Below, in pieces: positions 45,438-56,945 of a stretch of 64,000 nt of DNA (position 1 is the stretch's first letter; every line of letters starts with the position of its first letter). The position numbers and the translations under genes were made by a program. The stretch is from Petaurus breviceps papuanus. Taxonomy: Eukaryota > Chordata > Mammalia > Diprotodontia > Petauridae. Below the pieces are notes generated by a model. It was not told the origin of the DNA. It saw only the letters and a program-made list of their open reading frames with translations, and did no database searches. The DNA is taken from contig JAMXIF010000077.1 of assembly GCA_028583685.1 (NCBI GenBank), positions 11,939,363-12,003,362 on the forward strand, written 5' to 3'.

Positions 45438-46228
45438 GAGGGAGCTAAATGGTGCGGTGGATACAATACCAGGCTGAGAGTCAAGAAGACTCCTCTTCCA
45501 CAGTTCAAATATGACCTCAAACACTTACTAGCAATGTGACCTAGGAAAGTCACTTAACCTTATTTTTTTTCAGTTTCCTCATCTGTAAAATGAGCTGGAG
45601 AAAGAAATGGCAAATCCCTTTTAATGGTTATGGGATTTGAAGATATCATGCCCCTTGAACTTGCTGATGTAGCAGGAAAGGATGGGGCAGGAGGAAATTG
45701 GAGCATAGCAGGAATCAGTCTGGTGACTGGAAGCTGTTCAGGCTGCAGTGCGAACTCCTTTTTTTTTTTTCTTTTTTGAGCCAGCCAGAATTTCTGCTAA
45801 GGACTCCTGCTGAGGACTGTCAGGGATGGGAACTATGAGGGGCTGGACCTGCTAGGAGCAAGGTGGGTGGATGTTGAGCAGTTGCCATGAGTGAGGAGAG
45901 GAGGATCTTTGCCTGAGGTAGACTGTTCTGTTTTGAAGGCTTGAGAATGTAGGTGTTTACCGCATTAACTACATGTGCCAACTCCATAACTACTGTGATG
46001 GCTTTGACTTTCTGGTTTTGGGACTCAGTTTTCTGCTATTTGAATAAATGTTCTAGCTATTTCCCTCATGTAGAAATCATGTTACGTTTTGTGATTAATA
46101 ACTATATCATCATATTTATAGTTACTATAGGCATTGTGAATATTGCATTGTTATACACCCCTCCAGTATCTCTAATGAGAAAATCCCAAATGAGGTCAAG
46201 AAGAGTTGGCCACGACTGAAATAACTGA
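45438..46228 (+). repeat. MAR1-type CORE-SINE split by LTR family B copy 3
   Basis: Left part 45438-45619: 'ggtgcggtggatacaatacc', 'ctaggaaagtcacttaacct', 'tgtaaaatgagctggagaaa'. Right part 46158-46228: 'cagtatctctaatgagaaaa', 'tcccaaatgaggtcaagaag', 'gttggccacgactgaaataa'. The two parts join into one standard MAR1. Confidence 0.93.
45620..46157 (+). mobile_element. solo LTR, family B copy 3 (ERV-type, fossil)
   Basis: 538 bp, homologous along its whole length to 13089-13629 and 6274-6841. It shares 'ggttatgggatttgaagat', 'gccagccagaatttctgcta', 'gtgaggagaggaggatcttt', AATAAA at about 46044, and a terminal 'attgcattgttataca'. Flanks TCCCT and CCCCT give a 5-bp duplication with one difference. 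Inserted into a MAR1 SINE, so younger than it. No internal viral genes. Confidence 0.87.
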
Positions 46229-46587
46229 GATACAAAATTTATCTTAAGAGAATTGTGGTGACCTCTCCTCATTTCTTTTCTTAAAAATGTTTTTAGTTCT
46301 TTTTTTATAAGACTAGCCATATTTGATTTCATGTGACATTTTCCATGTATTAATTATTTTTTTTTACCTTGTAGTTTTATTTTTTAGGGAGTGACATAGA
46401 GTAGAAGTGTCATAATTCAACTTTTCATTGGTATATGGAAACTTCAATGTATAAATTCCCTCCACCTATGCCACTCATCCCTTACTTATCATCTCAGAGA
46501 CTTTTCTGGGCCATTGAGAAGTTAAATAAGTCACTTTCCCATGGTCTCAAAGCAAATATGAGTAGAAGAGAAGTGGAAATGTGATCA

Positions 46588-46710
46588 TGTAGAAAGTGTG
46601 ATGACTTTGGGATCACAGGATCTGAGTTCAAATGCTACCATATACATTTATATGTACCTATGTGACATTGGAAAAGTAATAACTTTAATAAGACTGTTTT
46701 CTCAGTAATA
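46588..46710 (+). repeat. MIR-like SINE fragment
   Basis: 'tagaaagtgtgatgactttg', 'ggatctgagttcaaatgcta', 'tatgtgacattggaaaagta'. Confidence 0.65.
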
Positions 46711-46724
46711 TGGCAGAGCACTTA

Positions 46725-47280
46725 AAAAACATTATTTATTTTTAACATTCTTTTTTTTAATTTTCAATTCTGAATTCTCTTTCCCCCCTTCTGTCTCTCC
46801 ATTGCCCATTAAGATGGCAAGCAATATGATATTAAATATTCATGTGAAATCATACAAAGCATATTTCCATATTAGAGATGTTGCAAAAAAAAGCAGGAAA
46901 AATAAAGTGAAAAAATAATACTGAACTCTGTATTCAGAGTTCATTAGGTTTCTTTCTGGAGGTGGAAAGCATTTTTCATCATGAGTTTTTCAGAACTGCC
47001 TGGGATCAATGTCTTAGTTTGGGTAACTATTGTTCACAGTTGATCATCATTACAATATTGTTACTATGTACCACATTTTCCTGGTTATTCACTTCACTTT
47101 GCATCAATTGATACAAGTTTTTCTAGTTTGTTTTCTTTATCTGAAACCATTCTACTCATCATTTCTTAAAGCACAATATCTTACCATTACAATTATATAT
47201 CACAACTTTTTCGGTCATTTCCCAATTGTCTCCTCATTTTCCACTTCATTCCCATCACAAAAAGAGCTGTAATAATAGGT
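46725..47280 (-). mobile_element. L1 3' UTR fragment, minus strand
   Basis: 'attttcaattctgaattctc', 'gcaagcaatatgatattaaa', 'catatttccatattagagat', 'cacttcactttgcatcaatt', 'catttcttaaagcacaatat'. A 9-bp hairpin (TGAACTCTG/CAGAGTTCA, loop TATT) lies at 46922-46943 within it. Confidence 0.85.
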
Positions 47281-47397
47281 CATTTTACTTGGCACTGAGT
47301 ATTTTTGAAGCTCAAATGTGAAAACGTATATAAAGTCCTAGGGATCTAAGAAGTTAAATGATTTGCCATTGACTAGAAGAAGTATTAAAAAGCCTGT

Positions 47398-47500
47398 ATG
47401 GATTAGTGAATATAGCTGTTTAGGGAGTCAAGAGGACCTAAATTCCCAAGTATTGTTTCTGATACCTTCTTACTGTGTGACCTTGGCAAAGTTCAGGTGT
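47398..47500 (+). repeat. tRNA-derived SINE fragment
   Basis: 'ggattagtgaatatagctgt', 'agtcaagaggacctaaattc', 'actgtgtgaccttggcaaag'. Confidence 0.65.
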
Positions 47501-47689
47501 AACATTATCAGTGACCCTAAACCAACTCTCTAAGGCCCTAGGTTACAGAAAAACCTGATGATCTGCATTGGTAAAAGGATTTTCCTTACGTGGAACATTC
47601 CTAGTCCCTATATCAATTAAATCATACATTCAGAACTCCACATCCAACAAAATTACACATTATATAAATATGAACAATTATTATTTTAT

Positions 47690-47770
47690 GTTTAAGTTGG
47701 TATTGAACTCAGGTTTTCTTGAATCCAAGTCCAGGCCTCTATGTACTATGCCAAGATACATCTATTTTCC
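47690..47770 (-). repeat. MIR-like SINE fragment, minus strand
   Basis: 'ttggtattgaactcaggttt', 'caagtccaggcctctatgta', 'ctatgccaagatacat'. Confidence 0.5.
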
Positions 47771-48144
47771 ATGAGGGGATGATCAGTTGCCTGAGTATAA
47801 CAGAAAGGAAGAGAACCTAAAATTTATGAGTTTAAAGGGTCGGTCTTGAGCAGTCTACTAAGTCTAATCTGTTCACAAAAAGGAATCCTCTATAAAATAT
47901 ATCTGTAAAATGACGCCATAGCTTCTTCTTCAATATGTTCCAAGAGATGATATTAAGACCTCTCCACACCACTTTGGGGCAGTTCTCATAGGAAGTTTTC
48001 CTAACAACGTCTAAATTTTTCTCTTAGCAAACTCTAGCTTTGACCGGCATAACTTCTAAACGTCTTAGGACAGCAGATAGGTTGGACTAGAGACAGACTG
48101 ATGATGGTTAGTTGCCACAGGTCACATGACAAACAGGAGAGTAT

Positions 48145-48235
48145 GCAGTGACAATTCTACGTGTTTCATGGGCCATCCAAAATATTTTGGTGGGTTGTAA
48201 GTAGCCCATAGGCCATGTGTTGTACAGGCTTGCTC
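48145..48235. repeat. hAT-like transposon fragment, tentative
   Basis: 'catgggccatccaaaatatt', 'ttgtaagtagcccataggcc', 'gtgttgtacaggcttgctct': like one end of a GGCC-rich non-autonomous DNA transposon. Confidence 0.5.
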
Positions 48236-48660
48236 TACTATTGTCTCTGGACCTGCCTTCTGGAACCAAATATAAACAGGTCAAATCTTCCTGCACATGG
48301 CAACCTTTCAAAAAATTGAAGGCAGCTTCTATCCCCCTGATCTCATTCACCTCTTCTCCAGTCAAATGTAACCAGTTCCTTCAACCAGTACTGTCTTATG
48401 TATGACATGGCATCAAGGTCCTTCATTTTGTTTATTTCACTCTGTATGCTCTCTACCTTGTGCACAAAAGTGTATGTCTCCCTAATTCAGGTCTCCTGTT
48501 TATATAAGAATGCCCCTAAATTTCTTTTATCTATTTTGGGCAATCATCTTCATTTGCTCTTTGTTTCCCAGATCAGTGATTTCATTCTCAAGCCATGTAT
48601 TCCAGAAATGAACACAAGTCTCCAGAAGAAGACTGATGTGGGAAGAGAACAGTGGAACTG
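48236..48660 (-). mobile_element. CR1/L3-type LINE fragment, minus strand
   Basis: 'ccctgatctcattcacctct', 'aaccagttccttcaaccagt', 'catggcatcaaggtccttca', 'ccagaaatgaacacaagtct', 'ccagaagaagactgatgtgg'. Same clade as 4470-5490, different copy. Confidence 0.8.
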
Positions 48661-49104
48661 TTCAAGAACTCAGCAGCCTCCCTATCCTACTAAAAGAAGA
48701 GGCCTTAGGAAAGCACAAATCAACGGAGTCAAATTTTTAAATAAGACTAGTAGTAAAGGTCAAAAGACCGTTTACCACATTCAGGGAATTTGAATATCCT
48801 TTAGTCATCAGTTTCTCAGTAGTCTTTTTTTTTTTTTTTACCATTCCTACCCAGAGCCTCAATAAACAACAGTCATCAGGGCAAGTTTCTTTCTCTCTTC
48901 TCCAAATTTCTGGACCTGGTGGACCCAGACAAGAACCCTATAGACAACCAAACAAAAACAAACAAAAGAAATCTACCAGAATTTACAGGTATGGTAGGCC
49001 AATTCCATCAGGACTTTTGACTGATTTCACTGATCCAGGGACCTGTGTTGCTATTGATATAAGAATTCTCTCTGCTGATACAATTGTAACAGTTCCTGAA
49101 AGAT
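48661..49104. other. no feature recognised
   Basis: Contains a T14 run at about 48826 and CAAACAAA units near 48950. No named repeat. Confidence 0.45.
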
Positions 49105-49115
49105 AGGGTTGATTT

Positions 49116-49273
49116 GGGCAGCCAGGTGGCTCAGTGAGTGAGAGCACCGGCTCCAGTGTCAGGATGACCTAGAGATCAAATCCGGGCTCAGATACTTAGC
49201 ACCACACCCAGAAATAACTGGCCGTATAACCTTGAGCAAGTTACTTAACCCTGATTGCTTAAAACAAAAAGAG
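49116..49273 (+). repeat. young tRNA-derived SINE (family S), copy 3
   Basis: 'gggcagccaggtggctcagt', B-box-like GATCAAATCC, 'cacacccagaaataactggc', 'taaccctgattgcttaaaa'. Perfect 11-bp duplication AGGGTTGATTT at 49105-49115 and 49274-49284. Confidence 0.95.
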
Positions 49274-49284
49274 AGGGTTGATTT

Positions 49285-50039
49285 CCAGTTTCTAGGTTTC
49301 ATTACTCTCTTTCTAGTACTCTATTTTAGACCTTGCTGTCCTTCTAATAGAACTCACTTAAAATCTTTAACTACTATCAAATTATTGGAAAACTATTCTT
49401 ATTGCTACATGGTTTTTAGATGGGAGTAGCCTATCATTTTATGCTTATTTACTAATAAAATGAGAATGACCAAAGACTGAAGTTTGAATGACAGAATCTT
49501 AGGAGTTACTCCACTTAGTGGTTTTCTTCAAGAGTGAAACCCAATCATTTATTGAAAAACAGAAGAGACAAGACTGCTAAGTCTCCAGCTGAGTAGTCAT
49601 CAATGAAGTAATGTAAAGTTATTTCTGATGAGCAGACAACCAAGAGAGATTCAATCTATACTGTGCTCTCTCATCAAAGCAAAGGGGGAACACAGCAGAT
49701 TCCTCCCCTCTTCATACCAGATTGCTTGGCTGTATCACCCAGGTCTCTGTTTCTGAAAAAAATTTTCTGCTTGAAGCCAAGAAAACTAATTTCTTCCTTG
49801 AGATCACAGTCCTCCACTGTACTTTAAGTTAAAAAAAGGGAAACTTTGTGAGGGGGCAGAAGGAAAGGACCTGCTTCCTGCACAGTTCACTTTGGAAATC
49901 AAATACCTCTGTTCCAATCCTGATCATCATTGTCCTCTTGCTACCCAAATCATACACTTAAAGAACTCCAACGGAGAATCTCTTTGCAAATGCAACATCT
50001 AAGTATCAGGCTGACTTGCAACAGGACTCAGAAGACGGG
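49285..50039. other. no feature recognised
   Basis: Unique-looking sequence. Confidence 0.45.
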
Positions 50040-50165
50040 AAGATATTTCTCTCCCATTTGTATGTAAGCTGCTTGCAAGTGGAGGTCATTTAATAATACT
50101 GTATTTGCATCTCTAGCACCTAGCATGATTTTTAATGCTTAGTATGTACTTACTAAATTCTTGTT
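50040..50165 (+). repeat. L2-type LINE 3' end
   Basis: 'tgtatgtaagctgcttgcaa', 'tgcatctctagcacctagca', 'gcttagtatgtacttactaa'. Confidence 0.65.
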
Positions 50166-50254
50166 AATTTAATTGCCAATTCTTGGTACTATTGGATTAT
50201 ATTAATTTTCTTTAGTCTTTTAAATTTTGTTTTCTATTCATTTGTTTTGTGTGA

Positions 50255-50405
50255 AAGAATAGAGAGGTGGTGCACTAGCAAAAAAAAAAAAAGATTTTGA
50301 ACGAAAGAGCCTGGGCTTGACTTCTCTCTGCCACTTGTGTGATCCTGTGCTAATCATGTAAGCTCTCTGACTTCCTTTTCCTCAAATATAAAATGAGCGG
50401 TTAAG
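50255..50405 (+). repeat. MIR-like SINE
   Basis: 'gagaggtggtgcactagcaa', 'agcctgggcttgacttctct', 'cctcaaatataaaatgagcg'. A possible CR1/L3-like tail piece is at 50736-50792 ('gatagtctctaaggctctct'). Confidence 0.65.
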
Positions 50406-50418
50406 AAAAAGATATATA

Positions 50419-50572
50419 GGGGAGGCCAGGTAGCACAGCGAGTAAGAGCACTGGCTCCAGTGTCAGGATGACCTGGAGATGAATCCCAGGCTCAGACACT
50501 CAGCACCACACCCAGAAATAACTGGCTGTGTAACCTTAATCAAGTTACTTAAACCCGATTGCTTAAAAAAAA
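50419..50572 (+). repeat. young tRNA-derived SINE (family S), copy 4
   Basis: 'gaggccaggtagcacagcga', 'ggctccagtgtcaggatgac', 'cacacccagaaataactggc', A tail. Duplication AAAAAGATATATA (50406) / AAAAAGATGTATA (50573). Confidence 0.95.
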
Positions 50573-50799
50573 AAAAAGATGTATATTGTTGTGGCCCCCA
50601 GAGTCAGCATTTTTGGTGTTAACTGCTTTTCTTTGTTATAAGAGTACGGCTCATTTTTCAGTGGACATGACAGTTATTTCTGGACATGCTATAAAAATAT
50701 AAGGACATTGTAAAAATGAATTAAAAAATAAAATAAAATGAGGTGGTGTGCCTAGATAGTCTCTAAGGCTCTCTAAATCTGTTATTCTCTCTTTTCTGT

Positions 50800-51537
50800 G
50801 AGGAGACAAAATGAAGTACCACAATGTTTGATGCATTTATGATCTCTTTGATTTGGATGCACCCTCTCATGAGACACATCCTAACCCATCTATGCCTGCC
50901 CGTCCTGTGTAACTTTGACCATAAGCTTTTCATAGGTGGTCTATCTAATGTGCTGGAGGCCTTCCTTTCTGGAAATTGAAAAATAAAATCCACTAGTTAA
51001 TGCTAATTTAAAAAGTAAAGTCAGTCTAAGAGTTTTCTGTTGACTTTGGGAACACAGGTCTATTAACTCCAAATTCAAAACAGATACTTTCTGTCTCTGA
51101 CATTAGCTGTGTGACATTGTACAAGTTGCTTAAGGTGAGTAAAAGGTCCCTTAATATGACTTTAGGCAAGACATTTACCTAAGATTTTGTGCCTAATTTT
51201 TCTTATCTATGGTAATGGCTATATCTATGGCATGGGTATAGTATATTTCAATGGCTAGAAAAAAGGTTTGTTTGAAGGAAATTGCTTTCCTAATCTAAGA
51301 CTGTTAAGTGAAGAGAAAATACATATAGTTTGTTATAGCATACTGTGGAGTAAACAGAGTTGACCTAAAAACCAGGCTGTCCAGACTTCATGCCCTACCT
51401 TGAACACATAACAGTTCTGTGAGCTGAGAATTTTCTTATCCTGGAGTACTCTAGACCAGTGAAGCCACAGGAATAAGTACCACATTCCTACATCTTCCTT
51501 ATTTTTCCTCTATAGAAATACATCCTTGAAAATCTTA
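50800..51537. other. mostly unique; degenerate SINE near 51040-51190
   Basis: 'gactttgggaacacaggtct' and 'gacattagctgtgtgacatt' suggest an old MIR. The rest is unrecognised. Confidence 0.45.
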
Positions 51538-51775
51538 GGGGCAGGCTAGGTTTTGCAGTGGGTAGAACACAGGGCCTAGGGTCAAAACCTGACACAAAAC
51601 CAAATATATTAGTGTTGTGACTCTGGTCAAGTCCCAGTTTCAGTTTTCTCATCTGTAAACAAGGCATAATAATAACACCTATTAAACCCAGGTCTGTTGT
51701 GAAGATCAAGTGAGATAATATTTGTAAAGAACTTTGCAAACCTTAGAGTGCTATATAAATACTATTATTATAATC
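51538..51775 (+). repeat. MIR-type SINE, nearly full length
   Basis: 'aggttttgcagtgggtagaa', 'cagttttctcatctgtaaac', 'tctgttgtgaagatcaagtg', 'agataatatttgtaaagaac', 'tagagtgctatataaatact'. Confidence 0.88.
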
Positions 51776-53154
51776 TGATCAGACCAACTATGAAAATAGA
51801 GAAACATTCTTTCAGTGAAAAACATTTTGAAGACTTATAAAAAACTCTAGTCATAGGATACTTTAAGTTAACTAATTTCTGGTTTTATTTTTTCTCTTAG
51901 TAAAAACTGATGTAGAGGCCTAAAGGTGCAAGGCCCTAGAAACCAAAGCAATCCTATTCCTTTCAGAAAATCTGGGGCACCAATTTTTCACATACATTTA
52001 CATAAACATGTATACTGATTAACATAAATTTACATGCATTGTTCAGTAATGTAAAATTAATTATTAAAGCTGAAAACAATCTATTCAAAACGTTTATTGA
52101 GGGCTTCTTCAAAAGGTGCAAAAGTTCAAAAATCAGTTTAGGAAACTTAATTTCTTTCAGGATTCCTTCTAACCCAGATACAATTCTCAGATATGACCAC
52201 CTCTCTTAGTTATAGCATAAGCATATGCTTACACAAAGGCATTGTGAGAGGTATCTGTTTCCTTAATGCAGGTCTTATGGTCATATAAGAAGATCCCTAA
52301 GTCAGTCTTAGCTTGTTTGGGCTACTATCCACAATGAGTCTCTCCCCCTTTCCCAGGTTTTATCATATATTTTTCTGTCCACACACTCGAGAAGCTATGA
52401 ACTAAGCTGGCCAGCACTGATCCAGCCGATGATAGGAAGCATTTAGTTCTCTAAAAATGGCATGAAGCCTCAAAAGAAGTCTTACATTATTTTAAAACTC
52501 AGCTTTTTCAAACTCAGAAGCTTAAGCTGATCATTGCAGGGTATAAAATAAGGACATTTTCCCCATTTTACAGGTGATAACCTGTGAAGTTTTAAAAGGT
52601 TCAACATTATGGGTATTAGACTTTCCTGTCCTAGGTAACTTTAATAAAAAAAAATTCCAATAATCCCAGATCCATCTTTCCTGGCTTCCTCAGCTTGGTC
52701 TGCCATGCAAACACTCTGATGGATCACAGCTGATCAGGTCATTTGCTGATAAACATATTTCAAGGGATTTTCCTTTCCATCTTTGCTAGAAATTCTTATC
52801 CTCTAATGGTATGTCTTTATGGAGGCTATCTTTTCTTCTTTCGAGAAAACTTGAAATCCTGGGAAACAAACTTTGCTTTTGAAGCTCTTGAGGTCTGTCT
52901 ATTCTATAGATTGTTTACCATGAAGGTGAAACAAACAAACAAAAAAAGAAAAACATTTAGTCAAATAGTTCTTTTTCTCTCTGTTAGGTCAAGGAAAGCT
53001 AGATAATGGAGACTTTTGAGATATTTGGCTGTAGACTTCCATTTTTCAAGATATTGAATATTTTGCATGCTCAGAATTTTTTTAGAGTTTTCAGGGTATT
53101 TTAGTCAATATCTGTCCCCAAAAAAATTTCAGCCTCCCATAAAATACAAAATAC
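51776..53154. other. no repeat family recognised
   Basis: 1.4 kb of unique-looking sequence. A CAAACAAA run lies near 52931. Confidence 0.45.
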
Positions 53155-53290
53155 AGTTAATAAAGTGCTCGTTTTGGAGTCAGATGATTGGGGGTCAGTC
53201 CTAAGTTGTTTCATTTACTACCTGTGTTACCCAGGTCAATCATTACCTCTCTATCTTCTAGAACATCATTCATGTCTAATTCTATGATAA
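53155..53290 (+). repeat. tRNA-derived SINE fragment
   Basis: 'aataaagtgctcgttttgga', 'gtcagatgattgggggtcag', 'ctgtgttacccaggtcaatc'. Confidence 0.65.
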
Positions 53291-53399
53291 TAATCAAATA
53301 CATATAACATAATGACAAATATATGATACAAAAGAATAATATCTGCTGTAATTTTATATATGTACACGCACATATATGTATATGTGCATGCATGTGTTG

Positions 53400-53528
53400 A
53401 TACTGTACCATATTGTACTATAGTGTACAATACCATATTATACTATGCTACTCTATGCTATGCTATGCCATACTCTGCCATATTCTGCCATTCTATACTC
53501 TGCCATGCTATACTATACTATACTTTAC
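53400..53528. repeat. degenerate (CTATG/CTATA/CTGCCAT)n minisatellite-like tract
   Basis: Imperfect short repeats built from TACTATGCTA, TATGCCATAC and TCTGCCATAT units. The unit length drifts between 5 and 10 bp. Confidence 0.85.
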
Positions 53529-53539
53529 TAATATTAATT

Positions 53540-53752
53540 AGACAGGTGACAAGGTATATAGATCACCAGTTCTGAAGTTAGGAAAACCTGAGAGGATAGA
53601 AGGAAGGAAGGAAGGAAGGAAGGAAGGAAGGAAGGAAGGAAGGAAGGAAGGAAGGAAGGAAGGAAGGAAGGGAGGGAGGAAGGAAGGAAGAGATAAAAAC
53701 AAAGTTTCAGAGGCTGGCACATAGTATGTGCTTAATAAATGTCTGTTTTCTG
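53540..53752 (+). repeat. SINE interrupted by (GGAA)n
   Basis: Head 'gacaaggtatatagatcacc', 'agttctgaagttaggaaaac' up to about 53592. The tail is 'ctggcacatagtatgtgctt', 'aataaatgtctg'. The middle is replaced by a GGAA array. Confidence 0.7.
53600..53692. repeat. (GGAA)n microsatellite
   Basis: About 22 AAGG units with one GGGAGGG interruption near the right end. Confidence 0.98.
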
Positions 53753-53934
53753 ACTTCAAAATTTATAGATGAAGAAACTAAGTCAGGAGAGCATTAATTT
53801 ACTTGCCCATGGTTTCAAAATTAATTACTATCTGGGTCAGAATTTAAACTTATTTTTTTTCTGCTCATAACCTCTTTTCAGTTCACTAACCAATAGCTAC
53901 CTCAAAGTTACCAAAGTTGATCTCTAGGGAATAG

Positions 53935-54150
53935 AGGAGGGCTGGACTTGTAGTGAGGAAGACATGAGTTTGAATCCTACCTTAAAAACTCATTAGTCCT
54001 GTGACCCTGGGTATCAAATAACTCCTCCTAGCCTCAGTTTTCCCATCTATAAAATAATAGTACCCAATATAAAGAGTAATTATAAAGATCAAGTGAGGCA
54101 ATGTACATAAAATCATGTATAAACCAAGTTTATTATTAGTATTATGTTTC
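53935..54150 (+). repeat. MIR-type SINE
   Basis: 'gagggctggacttgtagtga', 'cctcagttttcccatctata', 'aagatcaagtgaggcaatgt', 'tttattattagtattatg'. Confidence 0.85.
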
Positions 54151-54399
54151 CCAAAATGGAAGAGGAATAGGTAGAAAACAGAGAGCAAGAATTGCTGTAA
54201 GAGGGGGAAAAAACAAAAACAAAACAAAAATCAGATAAATGGGTACAAGAAAATCTACCCAGAGTGTAATGCAACTACTTTGTAAAACATTAAGTTTATC
54301 TTCCCTTTACTGGAAGATATCATTTAGATTGAATAAGTATTGTTGGTTCTGTTACAGAAGGGATTAACATTCATATGCACTTTTTAAATTACCTGGCAT

Positions 54400-54775
54400 T
54401 TGTAGACCCTTCTAAATCTGTGATTCCGCCTATATTATCCTCCCCCCCTTTTTTTAGTACTATCCAGATCTTATTCATACTTCAATGTTAATTTCAAGTC
54501 CTATATTACCCATGATGTTTTCTCTGATTCCTCAAAACTTGTGGATCTCCCCATCCATTATTGACATATTTTCTTTTGGAATCCATTTAGAATTCAATTA
54601 TACATTATCTTGTGATGTCATATATATTGTCTCTTTAGATCTTGTGTTATTTAACTTTGTGCTAGTATATGCAAACACTCTATGTTTTTTAAGAGTAGGG
54701 ATCATGTATTAGAATATATTGATATTTCTATGTATCTTCTACAGTGTTATGCCCATTATAGACTTAAAAATTGCT
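54400..54775 (+). repeat. L2-type LINE 3' end
   Basis: 'catgatgttttctctgattc', 'tctttagatcttgtgttatt', 'ttaagagtagggatcatgta', 'ctacagtgttatgcccatta'. Diverged. Confidence 0.6.
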
Positions 54776-55116
54776 AAATCAATTTTAAAGCATCTGTAAA
54801 TTCATTAAACTTATTTGTTGAATAAAATACAAGCTTTTCTCCATAACTCCCAGGCATCATATAATTAAAATGTCTAGTTTAATGGCTGATTCTTTAATTT
54901 TTTCCACTTATTTATATAAAGATATTTTAAACCAAAATTGAAAGAAATTTTAAAACATCAACAAAATGAGCTATTTGTATATGGTAGAAAGTTAAGCAAC
55001 TTGGCTTTATTCTTGAATAAATTTGATTAATGACACATGCCATTTTACATTTTCATTTAAAATTGTGGAAATGAGTTTGGAATAACGTAACTTGAGAAAG
55101 AAGATCTCTGGGGGTT

Positions 55117-55118
<2 letters not shown>
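54776..55118. other. no feature recognised
   Basis: AT-rich unique sequence. Confidence 0.45.

Positions 55119-55165
<47 letters not shown>
55119..55165. repeat. (TG)n microsatellite
   Basis: About 22 TG units ending in TATG. Confidence 0.98.
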
Positions 55166-55168
<3 letters not shown>

Positions 55169-55359
55169 AGATGAACCTTGTTGGCATAAAATAAAGTACA
55201 GATATTTACATTAAAATGGTCACTAAATTATGTTGGAATGCTATTATTAAAATGTTAAAGACTTTAAAAAGTCCAAAAAAAAACCCCAGAGTTCCAAAAC
55301 CCCAGGTTAAAAGTCACAGAGGTCACAATTATTTCTTTAATGAATGCATTCAGGAATTA

Positions 55360-55520
55360 AAAGGAATTTATTAAAAACTAACTCTGTAGTAGACACTGTG
55401 CTAAGGTTTTATGTGATACAGATACAAAAAAAAAGTGTGACTGGACCTCTGCTCAAGTAGATAAATTCTGGTAGGGAAAGATCAGACACAAAAGGAATTT
55501 TGGTCTAGGGAATTACTCAT
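55360..55520 (-). repeat. L2-type LINE tail, minus strand
   Basis: 'gtagtagacactgtgctaag', 'gatacagatacaaaaaaaaa', 'gacctctgctcaagtagata'. Confidence 0.65.
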
Positions 55521-55599
55521 CATCAATTCATTCATAGTGCAAAGTGTAGTACTATTGATTTAATTACTGAGCCTAGATCAAAGAATGAAAAAGGAGCAA

Positions 55600-55760
55600 G
55601 GAAAGGTGTTCGATGTTTATCAACTACGTTGTTGCTTGTCTGTCATTCTGGAAAAGGGCCATGACATCAGCAGAACAAATGGAAAGATGGCATAGGTGGA
55701 TGACTTGATGGGAGGGGAAATCCATTCTTCTCTGATAGGGAGCTGACTAGATGGGTTAGG
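55600..55760 (-). repeat. dispersed repeat R2, copy 3, minus strand (partial)
   Basis: 'gttgttgcttgtctgtcatt', 'ctggaaaagggccatgacat' read as the reverse of the 3' end shared by 38640-38912 and 57425-57690. Confidence 0.55.
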
Positions 55761-56179
55761 CTAGGAACGTGTGCAATGACACATGAAAGCTTAGCAGTAA
55801 GGTGAGAGTTTAAAAGATAAGTAGATAACCCTTCTCCTGTACTAACTGAATGAATTCTGGAGATCCATTATTCAATATCATGGACCAAGTATGGAAAAGT
55901 AGATGCATCAGTGTCAGTAGGACAGAAAGCTAAATTTCCTAGGTGGACAAATATATAGGATATGAAACATTGTCCTTTTTGCTGTGATTGGGAACATGTT
56001 ACATGGAGTGAGCCGAACTAGTTTGTACCCAGGATCAAATCAATGTATTATCCAGGGTGTAGAACATTTCAACTCTTTATCCCTGCCTTTCTCTTTCTCT
56101 AAACTTGACTTACTTGCTCCTCTTTCACTTAACATATTACCACAAAGAAATAAAATTTAAAAACTTAAACAAGTCTAAT
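55761..56179. other. no feature recognised
   Basis: Unique-looking sequence. Confidence 0.45.
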
Positions 56180-56360
56180 TATTTCATCCATAGTATATAA
56201 ATGTATATGTATATATGTGTATATATAAGTATGTATGTATATATGACTATATTTCTATATATAGACATACATACATTTACAGATGATAGAATAATCTGCA
56301 TATTCTGCTAAATAAATAGTATACGTATAAACATATTATATGTATAAACATGTAAATATG
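56180..56360. repeat. (TATG/TACA)n low-complexity tract
   Basis: Alternating TATATG and ACATAC units with interruptions. Confidence 0.88.
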
Positions 56361-56747
56361 TATAAAACAGCTATTATTATAGTTGTTTATAATATTCTGA
56401 AAGTACTAAATGAAGTTTTTGTTCCCCCTTTCCAAAAGAATTAAATTCAGTTGCTTTTCACTTATGTGATTCTCAATCAATTTATTTTTTTTTCTGTGTT
56501 AGTACTCCTGAGTAAAAAAAGAAAAATGTTCATCCCTATAGTACATTTTTGCTTTAGACAACCTTTAAAATATTGAATATAATGTCATAGATTGAAAGAG
56601 ACCTCATAAGTCATTTGGCCAATTCCCTATTTTATTGGAAAACCTTCAAGTCAAATTATCATAGACTCATAAGCATTTCTCTTATTCCTAAAGATTTATT
56701 AGAAACATTTAAGGGGGTAAGACATTGCAACTTTATCCAATAGAAGC

Positions 56748-56945
56748 ATAAGAGTATGAAAAGAGTGCTGGCTTTGGAATCACAGTACTTAGGTACAGAT
56801 CCTACCCCTATTACTTACCTATTTGAGTGGAAGCAGGTTGTTTAACCTCTATGGGCCTATGTCTTTTCATTATAAAATGAGGTGGTTGGGCTAGATGACC
56901 TCTTTTCTTTTCAAGTTCTTTGTGAATGATCATATAGTGTTTCAG
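56748..56945 (+). repeat. MIR/THER-like SINE with CR1/L3-like tail
   Basis: 'gtatgaaaagagtgctggct', 'ttggaatcacagtacttagg', 'ttataaaatgaggtggttgg', 'gctagatgacctcttttctt'. Confidence 0.85.

Noticed and set aside
53400-53528. CRISPR-like periodic array
   Set aside because: Units are 5-10 bp without spacers, in a mammalian repeat landscape. It is a simple-sequence tract.
53534-53759. frames with repeated SFLP units
   Set aside because: Translation of the (GGAA)n array only.
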